Shown here: positions 25,242-33,956 of the stretch, in pieces | Layout of the letters: the number at the start of each line of letters is the position of its first letter | Position numbering within the stretch: position 1 is the first letter of the stretch | Assembly (NCBI RefSeq): GCF_017355955.1 | Contig: NZ_JAFFID010000002.1 | Location: 434,001 to 498,000 of the forward strand | Source: Sabulibacter ruber | GTDB lineage: Bacteria > Bacteroidota > Bacteroidia > Cytophagales > Hymenobacteraceae | Reading direction: 5' to 3' | DNA length: 64,000 nt | The notes under the pieces: model-generated | Database searches by the model: none | The model's input: only the letters and a program-made list of their open reading frames with translations | What the model was told of the DNA's origin: nothing | Position numbers and translations under genes: made by a program

Positions 25242-27266
25242 ATGAGAATTGAAAAAACGCTTCAAAAACGCTGGCTTTTACTGCTATTGCTGGTAGTAGG
25301 TGTTGCCACCCCTGGGTTATGTGAAGACCCTTTTAAAATGGGGCAAGTCACCTCAGAAGAACTGAGAATGACCTCCTACGTGCCAGATACCAGCGCGGCG
25401 GCAGTGGTGCTGTATGACCTGGGAGAGTCTTCTTTCCTGTTCACCAAGGGCACGCAACTGCAGTTCAAACGCATCACGCGCATCAAGATTCTGAAAAAGA
25501 ACGGGCTCGATGAGGCAAACATCGTCATTCCTTATTACGTGCGGAAAGATGGCACCAAAGAAGAAATCCTTAATCTAAAAGGCGTCACGTATAACCTTGA
25601 GAACGGTGAGGTGGTGAAAACGAAACTGGATGACAAGGCCATTTTTGATGAAAAGCTAGATGCCAACCAGCACCTTATGAAGCTGACCATGCCTGGCGTT
25701 AAAGTAGGTTCAGTGATTGAGTTATCTTATACCATTAAATCAGATTTTATCCGGTATTTACGCGATTGGGAGTTTCAGCATAACATTCCGGTGAAGTGGA
25801 GCGAGTACAGGGTAGGCATGGTGCCGTTCTTTGAATACAAACACGCCCTTCATGGGGTACATCCGTTTCACATCAATGATGCAAAAATTGAGCATAAAAC
25901 GGCGGCTATTGCTTGGAACAGGACTGTTGGGCTTGCTACTACAGAACAGCGGGGTTCCATCTCTATGTCAGTGGTGCAGTACCGGTGGGCCATGAAGGAT
26001 GTGCCTGCTTTTACCGAGGAACCATACCTAGCGAATTCAAGAGATTATATCTCCAAACTAGAATTTGAGCTCTCCAAAATACAGTACCCAGACGAGAAAC
26101 CAACGTACACCACCGGCGATTGGCAGAGTTTCACCACCGAACTTCTGAAAGAGGAGGAGTTTGGCGGACAGCTTACCAATACAACTTTCCTGAAAAAGAC
26201 CGCTGAAACCCTGGTAACCGGGAAAACCGAGCCCTTGGAAAAGGTAAAGGCGGTATTGGAGCATGTGAAAGGGCAGGTGCGCTGGAACGGCAAACACCGC
26301 ATTTACACAGAGAACCTGCGCAAGGCGTATGACAACCGGTCTGGGTCCTCTGCTGAAGTGAACCTGCTGCTGACGGCTCTGCTGCGCGAGGCGGGCATTG
26401 CGGCAAATCCTATGTTGATCAGTACCCGGGAGCATGGGCAGCCCGTGGTGAATTCTCCTATGATTAGTAAGTTTGATTACGTGATCACCCATGTATCAGT
26501 AGGAGACAAAACTTACCTGTTAGATGCCACCGAGCAGGATTTACCCTTTGGCATGCTGCCTTTCCGCTGCCTGAACGGCCAGGGCTGGGTGGTGCAATCG
26601 CCGGCAGGGAAATGGGTGCCCTTAACCGGCACTGAGAAAAACCTGCAACTGGTGACTGGTCAGCTTAAGATTAAACCTACCGGCGAAGTAACCGGAAACC
26701 TGGTGGAAAATTACCAGGGGGTACCAGCCTTGCACGCCCGTTCTTCCATCCGGAGCAAAGGGCAGGAAACCTACCTGAAGGAGTTTGCCAATGCCGGTCC
26801 AGACTGGGTGCGTCAGCAAGTGAAGATTCTGAATTTGGATAACCTGCAGGAGCCCCTCAAAACCGAGTACCAGTTAAACAAAACCGGTGACAACCAGGCG
26901 GCCGACCTGCTGTACATTTCTCCCTTGCTCACCCATGCCCAGGACCAGAATCCGTTCAAACTGGCTACCAGGCTGTACCCCATTGACTTTGCCTCGCCGG
27001 TAGACGAAACCTACATGTTCACCTATGAATTGCCGGCAGGCTATGAAGTAGAAGAAATGCCAAAATCGGCGAACATGAGTTTACCGGGCAATGCGGCCAA
27101 GTTTACCTATGTGGCTCAGATGGTCAACGGGCAACTGCAGATCACCAGTAAGCTTAACATCAACAAAACAGTTTTCCAGCCGGCAGAGTACGGTAACCTG
27201 CGCGAGTTCTACAACCGGCTGGTGGCCAAGCATGCTGAGAAGATCGTCCTGAAAAAAAAGATGTAG
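25242..27266 (+). CDS. DUF3857/transglutaminase-like exported protein, catalytic residues lost
   Basis: The protein is 674 aa with a signal peptide ending near GLC. It aligns along its length with the first paralogue: both begin their mature part with a GKVTEEEL/GQVTSEEL-type segment and end KHAEKIVLKKK or KHAEQIVLKKK. In the transglutaminase-like fold the Cys motif reads SGSSAEVNLLLTALLREAG (Cys replaced by Ser) and the His motif FDYVITHV (His replaced by Tyr). It looks like a non-catalytic duplicate. Confidence 0.88.
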   Translation: MRIEKTLQKRWLLLLLLVVGVATPGLCEDPFKMGQVTSEELRMTSYVPDTSAAAVVLYDLGESSFLFTKGTQLQFKRITRIKILKKNGLDEANIVIPYYVRKDGTKEEILNLKGVTYNLENGEVVKTKLDDKAIFDEKLDANQHLMKLTMPGVKVGSVIELSYTIKSDFIRYLRDWEFQHNIPVKWSEYRVGMVPFFEYKHALHGVHPFHINDAKIEHKTAAIAWNRTVGLATTEQRGSISMSVVQYRWAMKDVPAFTEEPYLANSRDYISKLEFELSKIQYPDEKPTYTTGDWQSFTTELLKEEEFGGQLTNTTFLKKTAETLVTGKTEPLEKVKAVLEHVKGQVRWNGKHRIYTENLRKAYDNRSGSSAEVNLLLTALLREAGIAANPMLISTREHGQPVVNSPMISKFDYVITHVSVGDKTYLLDATEQDLPFGMLPFRCLNGQGWVVQSPAGKWVPLTGTEKNLQLVTGQLKIKPTGEVTGNLVENYQGVPALHARSSIRSKGQETYLKEFANAGPDWVRQQVKILNLDNLQEPLKTEYQLNKTGDNQAADLLYISPLLTHAQDQNPFKLATRLYPIDFASPVDETYMFTYELPAGYEVEEMPKSANMSLPGNAAKFTYVAQMVNGQLQITSKLNINKTVFQPAEYGNLREFYNRLVAKHAEKIVLKKKM

Positions 27267-27327
27267 GTTTGTAGGCGCAGTTACTAGAATTTAGAAACCA
27301 GCCAGACCAATTAAACGTGTATGATAC

Positions 27328-27362
27328 AAGAAGCCTTGCCTGCGAGCGAGGCTTCTTTTTTT
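27328..27362 (+). terminator. intrinsic terminator of the DUF3857 cluster
   Basis: AAGAAGCCT (27328-27336) pairs with AGGCTTCTT (27349-27357), with further GC pairing in the loop and a T-run to 27362. It lies inside the longer open frame of the next gene, which supports the downstream start at 27426. Confidence 0.85.
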
Positions 27363-27425
27363 AGCTGTCTCAAGCGTTGTTTGAGGCGTAAGAAGGGGGA
27401 GAATCTAAGGGAGACACAGAATCAA

Positions 27426-28091
27426 ATGAAAGCATTGTTGAGCCTGCTTGTGGGGCTGTTTTTTTCAACTATGGCATTGGGGCAGCCCAATAACATCAAC
27501 CATTGGATGCAATACTCCGGGTCTTTCTGGGTGAGTCCGCAGTGGGTGATAGCCAGCAACGTGCAGGTAAGAACGTATGAGCCCCTGCATGACATGCGGG
27601 TGCTGTTTACCGGGGCAGAGGTGCAGCACAATTTCAAAAAGGCGCCGGTCTCTGTCTTGATGGGGTTTACGCATTTAAGTAACCGAAACTATGCCACCCC
27701 AGAAGAAGTCACGCACAGCCACGAGAACCGCTTGTACCAGCAGATTGCTGTGCGGGGGCAGTTGTGGAAAGCGGGCGTCACGCACCGGTACCAGGTAGAG
27801 CAGAGGTGGCTTTCCCAAGGCTATCAGACCCGCTTCCGGTACTCGTTTGCCCTGCGGCTACCTATCCTTAAAAGGGAAGAACAGCAACTGTACGGCATTC
27901 TTCGGAACGAGGTGCGGGTGATTGTGCGGGAAGAACCCTTTGACAGCAACCGGGTCTTTGGCGGGGTAGGATACACGTTCAGCAAGCACCTGAGCGTAGA
28001 AGGCATGTGGATGTCACAGTTGCACGGCGGCGGAAACCATCAGCACTTCACCATGCTTATCCTTAAACATGATTTCGGGAGGATGGAATAA
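27426..28091 (+). CDS. DUF2490 family outer-membrane beta-barrel-like protein
   Basis: From the ATG at 27426 the protein is 221 aa with a signal peptide (about 1-19, ending ALGQ). The rest shows alternating amphipathic strands: WMQYSGSFWVSPQWVIASNVQVRTY, RYQVEQRWLSQGYQTRFRYSFALRLP, and a C-terminal FTMLILKHDFGRM. This matches DUF2490, which is predicted to be an outer-membrane barrel. An in-frame extension to 27321 would translate through a terminator and is rejected. Confidence 0.82.
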   Translation: MKALLSLLVGLFFSTMALGQPNNINHWMQYSGSFWVSPQWVIASNVQVRTYEPLHDMRVLFTGAEVQHNFKKAPVSVLMGFTHLSNRNYATPEEVTHSHENRLYQQIAVRGQLWKAGVTHRYQVEQRWLSQGYQTRFRYSFALRLPILKREEQQLYGILRNEVRVIVREEPFDSNRVFGGVGYTFSKHLSVEGMWMSQLHGGGNHQHFTMLILKHDFGRME

Positions 28092-28112
28092 ACCTTGGCA
28101 AGAAAGAAGTGT

Positions 28113-28159
28113 CTCTGATTTTAGCCTGTTTTCTGGAAAGAAGGCCTGAAACCAGAATA
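28113..28159. repeat. dispersed palindrome family copy (DUF2490 gene end)
   Basis: The core GCCTGTTTTCTGGAAAGAAG (28124-28143) is close to the family consensus. Outer arms are TCTGATTTTA and the partly complementary AAACCAGA. Confidence 0.55.
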
Positions 28160-28171
28160 GCTTAGAAAGCA

Positions 28172-28203
28172 AAACGCCCGTTGTCCTGAAACAACGGGCG
28201 TTT
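28172..28203. terminator. terminator downstream of tRNA-Pro
   Basis: AAACGCCCGTTGT (28172-28184) pairs perfectly with ACAACGGGCGTTT (28191-28203). T-rich tracts follow on both strands, so it can end the tRNA transcript (minus) and any readthrough from the DUF2490 gene (plus). Confidence 0.85.
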
Positions 28204-28212
28204 AATTTTTCG

Positions 28213-28286
28213 TCGGAGTGGCGGGATTCGAACCCACGACCTCCAGCACCCCATGCTGGCGCGATACCAGGCTACGCTACACCCCG
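28213..28286 (-). tRNA. tRNA-Pro (anticodon GGG)
   Basis: The acceptor stem CGGGGTG pairs with CACTCCG (one G-T pair), followed by discriminator A. The anticodon stem CCAGC/GCTGG encloses ATGGGGT, giving anticodon GGG. The T-loop is TTCGAAT. The 3' CCA is not encoded. The gene is 74 nt. Confidence 0.95.
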
Positions 28287-28397
28287 ATCAATTGGTATCT
28301 GCTGCAAAGAAAGCAAAAAATCTTTTCCAGCGAAAGAGCAAATGCAGTTTGCCAGCATTTTGAAGCTATTTTCCTGAAAACAGTCAGAAAACGGGCT

Positions 28398-30185
28398 TTA
28401 CTCCATTTCTTCGCCTTGCAGCTGGCGCTCATACAGGGCACGGTACAAGCCGGCCAGGTCCTGCATCAGTTCCTCGTGGGTACCGTGCTGCACCACCACG
28501 CCATCGTCCAGCACCAGAATCTTGTCGGCTAGTTTCACGGAGCTTACCCGGTGCGAGATAATGATAGACGTACGGTTGGCCATGACGCGGTGCAGGCTGT
28601 TGAGAATGGCGTTCTCGGTTTTGGTGTCTACCGCCGAGAGCGAATCGTCTAGGATCAGGATCTTAGGCTCGCGGGCCAGCGCACGGGCAATGGAAACCCG
28701 CTGCTTCTGTCCGCCGGAAAGGGTAATGCCGCGCTCGCCCAGCACCGTGTCAAACTTGGCCGGGAAATGCATGATGTTCTCGTAGACATCGGCATCCTTG
28801 GCGGCTTGCAGCATCTTCTCCTCGGGTAGGTTGTCCACGCCAAACCCGATGTTGTTTCTAATAGAGTCTGAGAACAGAAATACATCCTGCGGCACGTACC
28901 CAATCTGGCTGCGCAGATTAGAAATGTTATAGTCCCTGATGTCTTCGCCGTCAATGAGAATGCGTCCGCCGGTAGTGTCATACAGGCGGCACACCAGCGC
29001 GGCAATAGTGCTCTTGCCCGAACCAGTGTTCCCAATCACCGCCAGCGTCTCGCCGGGGTTAATCTGGAACGACAGCTTTTTGAGCGCATGAATGCCGGTG
29101 TCTGGGTACACAAAGTCCACCTCGTCAAAAATGATGGCACCTTTGATGTCTTTCTTCAGGTTTTTCTGGGAAAGGATATCGGTCTTGGTGTTCAGGAACT
29201 CGTTGATGCGCTGCTGCGAGGCGGCGGCCCGTTGCACCAGAGACGTGGTCCAGCCCAGCGCTGTCACCGGCCAGGTAAGCATATTCACGTAAATGAGGAA
29301 CTCGGCAATAACCCCCGGCGTGATGCTGCCGTTGATCACCTGTTTCCCGCCCAGCCACACGGTAATGATGGTGCTCAGGCCAATAAGGAACAGGATAAGC
29401 GGGAAAAACAGCGAGTTCACAAAGTTCAGCTCCAGGGACTTGTCTTTATAAGTATCACTGGCTTTGGTGAAGTTGGCGTGGGAATCCTGCTCCCGCACAA
29501 ACGATTTCAGCACCCTAATGCCCGAGAACGCCTCCTGTACAAACGTGGTAATGCCGCTGAGGCTTTTCTGAATCTCGTCTGACTTGCGCTCAATGATGTT
29601 ATTTACATAATAGATACTCACCGAAAGAATGGGCAGCGGCAGCAGCGTGTAAATGGTGAGCTCCACGTTCACGGTAAGCATGTACGGGATCACCATCAAA
29701 AACAAGACAATTAGATTGACGCCGTACATGATGGCCGGCCCCAGGTACATCCGCACGCGGCTCACATCTTCAGAGATGCGGGCCATGAGGTCACCGGTGT
29801 TGTTCTTGCGGTAGAAGGAGAGGGGCAGCGTCTGGTAATGGGCGTAGATCTCGTTTTTGAGGTCGTTTTCAATCAAACGGCTCATCACAATAATGGTCTG
29901 CCGCATAAAGAACAGGAAAATCCCGCGCAGCAAGGCCATCAACACAATCACCACGCCATAGAACAAGGTGCTGCGGGCGAAGCTGCTGTACACCTCTTCC
30001 TGCTGGGCAAACCCCTCGTGCAACTGGTACATAGAGATGCCCTCGCGCACCAGGTCAAAGGCGTGCCGCACCACCTGCGCCGGTATAATGGCGAAGATGT
30101 TGGACACAATCACAAACACAATCCCCCAGAAGAAGCGGAATTTGTATTTGAGCAGATATTTATTCAGGTATTTAAGTGATTTCAC
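28398..30185 (-). CDS. ABC exporter, fused membrane and ATPase domains (MsbA-like)
   Basis: The protein is 595 aa. Six transmembrane helices (about 18-40, 68-95, 145-190, 260-310) precede an ATPase domain (about 350-580) with Walker A GNTGSGKST, Q-loop YVPQDVFLFSD, signature LSGGQKQRVSIARAL, Walker B ILILDDSLSAVD and switch His in ISHRVSS. Family members are homo- or heterodimeric exporters of lipids, drugs or peptides. It is transcribed away from leucine dehydrogenase; a palindrome lies between them. Confidence 0.92.
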   Translation of the reverse strand: MKSLKYLNKYLLKYKFRFFWGIVFVIVSNIFAIIPAQVVRHAFDLVREGISMYQLHEGFAQQEEVYSSFARSTLFYGVVIVLMALLRGIFLFFMRQTIIVMSRLIENDLKNEIYAHYQTLPLSFYRKNNTGDLMARISEDVSRVRMYLGPAIMYGVNLIVLFLMVIPYMLTVNVELTIYTLLPLPILSVSIYYVNNIIERKSDEIQKSLSGITTFVQEAFSGIRVLKSFVREQDSHANFTKASDTYKDKSLELNFVNSLFFPLILFLIGLSTIITVWLGGKQVINGSITPGVIAEFLIYVNMLTWPVTALGWTTSLVQRAAASQQRINEFLNTKTDILSQKNLKKDIKGAIIFDEVDFVYPDTGIHALKKLSFQINPGETLAVIGNTGSGKSTIAALVCRLYDTTGGRILIDGEDIRDYNISNLRSQIGYVPQDVFLFSDSIRNNIGFGVDNLPEEKMLQAAKDADVYENIMHFPAKFDTVLGERGITLSGGQKQRVSIARALAREPKILILDDSLSAVDTKTENAILNSLHRVMANRTSIIISHRVSSVKLADKILVLDDGVVVQHGTHEELMQDLAGLYRALYERQLQGEEME

Positions 30186-30209
30186 GTCTGGGTGTTTAAA
30201 GAATTACGT

Positions 30210-30225
30210 ACTAACACTTGTTAGT
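30210..30225. promoter_or_regulatory. candidate operator between ABC exporter and leucine dehydrogenase
   Basis: ACTAACA and TGTTAGT form 7-bp perfect arms with a 2-nt centre. The site is 25 bp upstream of the exporter ATG and just upstream of the -33 element of the divergent dehydrogenase promoter. A TetR-like regulator is possible. Confidence 0.45.
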
Positions 30226-30231
30226 TTTTTC

Positions 30232-30261
30232 TTTGTGTAATAAAAAATAAAGGTAATTTTG
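30232..30261 (+). promoter_or_regulatory. Bacteroidetes-type promoter of leucine dehydrogenase
   Basis: TTTG at 30232-30235 and TAATTTTG at 30254-30261 (TAnnTTTG) are spaced by 18 bp. The expected leader is about 65 nt. Confidence 0.65.
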
Positions 30262-30330
30262 GGGCGAAATTACCAATTAGCTTCCCCATTATCTAACAAA
30301 AGCAAAGTGGTATTATAGTCACTATACAAC

Positions 30331-31431
30331 ATGATAGAAGTTAAAGAAATAGAAACTGCGCAAGAAAGCTCGGTTTTCGGGCAAATCAGCGAACACCAGC
30401 ACGAGCAGGTAGTTTTCTGCCATGACCACGACACCGGCCTGAAAGCCATCATCGGCATCCACAACACCGTGCTGGGACCTGCTCTGGGCGGAACCCGCAT
30501 GTGGACCTACGCCTCTGAAGCCGAAGCGTTGCGTGACGTACTGCGCCTTTCCCGCGGCATGACCTATAAATCTGCTATCTCGGGCCTGAACCTGGGCGGC
30601 GGAAAGGCCGTGATCATCGGCGACTCCAAAAAAGGTAAAACCGAAGCCATGATGCGCAAGTTCGGGCGTTTCGTGAACAACCTGAACGGCAAATACATCA
30701 CCGCCGAGGACATGGGCATGACTACCCAGGACATGGCCTACATTGGCATGGAAACCAAATACGTGGCTGGTTTGCCAGAGTCACAGGGCGGTAGCGGTGA
30801 CCCGTCACCAGTTACGGCCTACGGAACCTACATGGGCATGAAAGCCGCCGCAAAAAGAGCGTGGGGCAACGATAGCCTGGCCGGTAAAAAGATCTCAGTA
30901 CAGGGAACAGGCCACGTAGGCGGTTACCTGATCGATTACCTGGCGAAAGAAGGTGCCCAGCTGTTCATCACTGATATTGACCAGGAGCGCCTAAAGCGTA
31001 TTGCCGTGAACACCGGTGCTACCGTAGTAGGTCTGGATGAAATCTACGACGTAGACGTGGACATCTACTCGCCATGCGCCATGGGAGCCACCATCAACGA
31101 CGATACCCTGCGCCGCCTGAAGTGCCAGGTGATTGCCGGTTGCGCCAACAACCAGCTGAAAAACGAAGATGTACACGGCCCCGCTCTGGACGAACTGGGC
31201 ATCATCTACGCCCCAGACTTCCTGATCAACGCCGGTGGTATCATCAACGTGTACTCAGAAGTGAAAAAGCTGAACCGCGAGTGGGCCATGCAGCAAACCG
31301 AGCAGATCTACAACACCACGCTGAACATCTTCGCCAAAGCCGAGGCAGACGGAATCCACACCCAGAAAGCCGCCACACAACTTGCGCAGAAGCGCATTGA
31401 CGATATGGCCAAGATCAAGCAGACATACTAA
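30331..31431 (+). CDS. leucine/branched-chain amino acid dehydrogenase
   Basis: The protein is 366 aa, the length of the Leu/Phe/Val subgroup. The catalytic Lys is in GLNLGGGKAVI, the substrate pocket starts with LGPALGGTRMW, and GTGHVGGYL is the NAD-binding loop. It reversibly deaminates leucine, valine and isoleucine to 2-oxo acids with NAD. The product can feed branched-chain fatty acid synthesis, which is abundant in this phylum. The protein ends with a helical QKAATQLAQKRIDDMAKIK segment usual for the family. Confidence 0.92.
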   Translation: MIEVKEIETAQESSVFGQISEHQHEQVVFCHDHDTGLKAIIGIHNTVLGPALGGTRMWTYASEAEALRDVLRLSRGMTYKSAISGLNLGGGKAVIIGDSKKGKTEAMMRKFGRFVNNLNGKYITAEDMGMTTQDMAYIGMETKYVAGLPESQGGSGDPSPVTAYGTYMGMKAAAKRAWGNDSLAGKKISVQGTGHVGGYLIDYLAKEGAQLFITDIDQERLKRIAVNTGATVVGLDEIYDVDVDIYSPCAMGATINDDTLRRLKCQVIAGCANNQLKNEDVHGPALDELGIIYAPDFLINAGGIINVYSEVKKLNREWAMQQTEQIYNTTLNIFAKAEADGIHTQKAATQLAQKRIDDMAKIKQTY

Positions 31432-31462
31432 TCTCACCTCTCAAAAGAGGATACAAGCAGTG

Positions 31463-31515
31463 AATGCGTTTTCGGTCTGGTTCTAACAAACTGGGCCGGA
31501 AACGCATTTTCTTTT
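31463..31515 (+). terminator. palindrome family copy acting as terminator of leucine dehydrogenase
   Basis: AATGCGTTT-T-CGG (31463-31475) pairs with CCGGAAACGCATT (31496-31508). TTCTTTTT follows. The centre GGTTCTAACAAACTGGGCC is the variable core of the family. Confidence 0.7.
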
Positions 31516-31578
31516 TACACCCCACCCGTCCGCAGGACGATGAAGGTATTGCAACGGCCCAAAGACCAATTAGCAAAA

Positions 31579-31631
31579 TGCTCCCAAGTTCCTGCTGGGC
31601 GCATGCGTAACCCAGCAGGAACTTGGGAGCA
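31579..31631. repeat. 21-bp perfect inverted repeat
   Basis: 31579-31599 (starting TGCTCCCAAGTTCCTGCTGG) is perfectly complementary to 31611-31631, with an 11-nt loop. It lies in a 900-bp gene-free stretch between leucine dehydrogenase and nusB. Confidence 0.85.
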
Positions 31632-31703
31632 AGTAGTAGCGCCTCCAGTGGCAATGGCCCACGCTCCCTACGCAGCAGAGGACGGTGCCCGGTGGTACCA
31701 TCC

Positions 31704-31784
31704 GAAGCCTCACTGTCCGAGCGTCAGCGAGTTTGAGGCTTCTTGATTCTTTTGGTTACTTTTCTCATCAAGGAGAAAAGTAAC
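31704..31784. repeat. two adjacent hairpin-forming palindromes
   Basis: GAAGCCTCA (31704-31712) pairs with TGAGGCTTC (31734-31742). GTTACTTTTCTC (31755-31766) pairs with GAGAAAAGTAAC (31773-31784), loop ATCAAG. They look like a repeat cassette; no coding sequence overlaps them convincingly. Confidence 0.7.
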
Positions 31785-31944
31785 AAACGCCCTCAGAGCG
31801 CATCTGCAACCCAAAAGTTAGAAGTAAGGAAATAGGAAGTAGCTGCTTCTAGAAAGGGGAGAGGCAGTTTGGGTTGTTGGTGAGAACACCAACAACGGCG
31901 GAATGGCTGGTGAATGGCTGGCAAAGCAGCAAGTAGAAATGAAA

Positions 31945-31970
31945 GGCACGGAAGCAACTTCCGCGCCATA
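31945..31970. repeat. partial copy of the GGAAGTTACTTCC element
   Basis: The 26 bp starting GGCACGGAAGCAACTTCCGC match 16409-16434 with a single difference (GCA instead of GTA). Confidence 0.7.
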
Positions 31971-32030
31971 GAAGGACAAAAGTGAATTTGAGGCTAGCGC
32001 CTTACTGATTTGCAAACTTCAGACCATGAC

Positions 32031-32058
32031 AGGTCCAAGTCTCAGACTTGAACCATGG
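32031..32058. repeat. 28-bp dispersed palindrome, copy 1
   Basis: It holds CCAAGTCTcAGACTTGaACC and is self-complementary around its centre. The reverse complement recurs at 61073-61100 with one mismatch. The remainder of 31785-32204 shows no gene. Confidence 0.7.
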
Positions 32059-32204
32059 GGAGATAAACGGTACAAGTTGTACTCAACTGAAAACTGAGTT
32101 ATAACCATTTCCTTCCTATTTTTCAGAAAACTGGATGAAAACAGTACCATCCCGGCACTAGCCGTACAGAGACCGCAGAAATTGTAAATTTAAAATAACT
32201 CCCG

Positions 32205-32236
32205 TTTGCTTCTTGCCCCGTTAGTTCGGACCTTTG
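32205..32236 (+). promoter_or_regulatory. candidate promoter of nusB
   Basis: TTTG at 32205-32208 and GACCTTTG at 32229-32236 are spaced by 20 bp. The second element differs from TAnnTTTG only at the first base. The expected leader is about 95 nt. Confidence 0.4.
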
Positions 32237-32336
32237 CGGCAGAATTGGAGGGGAGCGGTGCCACAGGTTAAAAACACCGTTCCGCCGCCAACTTTTACCC
32301 TTATTTTCACGTTCACCACGTTCTTTCCTTATTATC

Positions 32337-33509
32337 ATGCTCAACCGCAGAATACTCCGAATCAAAGCGATGCAAGCCATCTATGCCTATGTACAGGCAG
32401 AAGGATCTAACTACCAGTTGGCCCTGGATTTGATTGCGGATAGATTTGCCCCAGACCTGATGGCCGTTGTGGCCCAGGACCGTAACAAACTGGAAGGCCA
32501 GAAGCAGATCGCCAGCCTGCTGTTCAAAGAGTGGTACGAGACCAGAAAATTTGATACCGAGGAAAAAGACCGTGAGATCTTAGATGCCGCCCAGGCCGCC
32601 GTGAACTTCTACCAGAACTCGCTGCGCAAAGACCTCAAATTCTTCGGGAACCAGATGCTCACCGCCGCCGAGGAAATATATGACCGGTACCTGCTTACCC
32701 TGTTGGTAGCCCAAGAACTGGTAAAGCAGATTGAAGGCGAAGAGCAGAAAGCCGCCACCCGTTTCACTGAGCGCAAAGACGTAAACCTGCGCAAGCTGCT
32801 CAGCAACAAAGCCCTGCAGAAACTGCTGAGCAACAAGTTCCTGGAGCAACGCGTCATCCGCCGGAACCTGACCTGGGCCGGTGACCAGGAAGTGATCCAG
32901 AAAATCTACCGCAACGGCCTCAAGACCGATGAGCAGGTATTGGCTTATCTGGATATCCAGGACCCAACCTACGAGCAAGACCACGAACTGCTCAAACATA
33001 TCTTCAAAAACGTTATCTTTAAGGACGAGAACCTGCAGGCCCTGTTTGAGGAGAAAGATCTGAACTGGGTAGAAAACAAATCGGTAGTGAAGAATCTGGT
33101 GAATAAATCCATCAAGATGCTGGAAGAAAACACCGATGAGAACCTGCCGTTGTTAGACCTGTCGGCCAGCTGGGACGACGACAAAGCCTTCTTCGAGGAA
33201 CTGTACTACGAGACTCTCAAGGACGATGAGAAGTACGAGGCCATGATCTCAGAAAGCGTGAAAAACTGGGATGTGGAGCGTGTAGCCCAACTGGACAAAA
33301 TCATCCTGAAGATGGCCCTCTGCGAGATGCACATATTCCGGAGCATTCCGGTAAAGGTGACCATCAACGAGTACATTGACATCTCCAAAGTGTACAGCAC
33401 GCCCAAGAGCAAGCAGTTCATCAACGGTATCCTGGATAAACTGTCACAAGATCTGATCTCCAGCGGAGCCATCCGGAAATCAGGAAGAGGCTTGCTGGAT
33501 AACAAATAA
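32337..33509 (+). CDS. nusB: transcription antitermination protein NusB (long Bacteroidetes form)
   Basis: The protein is 390 aa, more than twice E. coli NusB, as usual for the phylum. It begins LNRRILRIKAMQAIYAYVQAEGSN with the conserved RIKAMQ segment. The C-terminal third is the NusB core, with LDKIILKMALCEMHIFRSIPVKVTINEYIDISKVYSTPKSKQFINGILDKL. It binds boxA with S10 in rRNA antitermination. It heads a run of housekeeping genes. Confidence 0.95.
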   Translation: MLNRRILRIKAMQAIYAYVQAEGSNYQLALDLIADRFAPDLMAVVAQDRNKLEGQKQIASLLFKEWYETRKFDTEEKDREILDAAQAAVNFYQNSLRKDLKFFGNQMLTAAEEIYDRYLLTLLVAQELVKQIEGEEQKAATRFTERKDVNLRKLLSNKALQKLLSNKFLEQRVIRRNLTWAGDQEVIQKIYRNGLKTDEQVLAYLDIQDPTYEQDHELLKHIFKNVIFKDENLQALFEEKDLNWVENKSVVKNLVNKSIKMLEENTDENLPLLDLSASWDDDKAFFEELYYETLKDDEKYEAMISESVKNWDVERVAQLDKIILKMALCEMHIFRSIPVKVTINEYIDISKVYSTPKSKQFINGILDKLSQDLISSGAIRKSGRGLLDNK

Positions 33510-33554
33510 TCCCGGGCCGGTTTTCGTTCGTATGGAGAAAAGAAACTTTTATCT

Positions 33555-33598
33555 CTGCGTTTCTGGCTTAATTTTAGAAATTTGGGCCAGAAACGCAG
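33555..33598. repeat. dispersed palindrome family copy (after nusB)
   Basis: CTGCGTTTCTGGC (33555-33567) pairs perfectly with GCCAGAAACGCAG (33586-33598). The centre is TTAATTTTAGAAATTTGG. It is one of the best examples of the family. Confidence 0.8.
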
Positions 33599-33639
33599 CG
33601 AAGAGTTCTTGCTGACTAACTATAACACCACCAAAAACT

Positions 33640-33945
33640 ATGGGCAAAAAAACGAATGCAATCCTTGCCTTTTCCTCTGGTATCGCCACGGGTGCGGTAT
33701 TAGGTATCCTGTTTGCGCCTGAGAAAGGCCGTGAAACGCGTGACAAACTGAGCTTTCAGTTAGAGAAATACCGCGCCAGGCTGTTGGATCTGACTAACGA
33801 CCTGATTACCGGAAAAGAAGAGCAAGGTTCTGCCGCCAAAACCGAAGGGCAACGCGTGATCAATGACGCTCGTGACAAAGCAGAGCGCCTGTTGGTAGAC
33901 GTAGATTCCCTTATCAACCAAATTAACAGTAGAAGAGAAATATAG
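33640..33945 (+). CDS. YtxH-domain protein
   Basis: The protein is 101 aa. A glycine/alanine-rich helix (about 7-27, AFSSGIATGAVLGILFAP) and EKGRETRDKL form the YtxH signature, followed by an amphipathic helical tail. Members of this family are small membrane-associated stress-type proteins of unknown mechanism. The next gene starts 11 bp after its stop. Confidence 0.88.
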   Translation: MGKKTNAILAFSSGIATGAVLGILFAPEKGRETRDKLSFQLEKYRARLLDLTNDLITGKEEQGSAAKTEGQRVINDARDKAERLLVDVDSLINQINSRREI

Positions 33946-33956
33946 CCCCCTTGACC

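Noticed and set aside
27321..27425. 35-residue N-terminal extension of the DUF2490 protein
   Set aside because: It translates a clear terminator hairpin and places non-hydrophobic sequence before the signal peptide.
28218..28532. ORF of 104 aa starting in tRNA-Pro
   Set aside because: Its start lies in the tRNA gene; the rest is antisense to the ABC exporter end.
31540..31746. Plus-strand ORF of 68 aa
   Set aside because: It is made entirely of inverted repeats.
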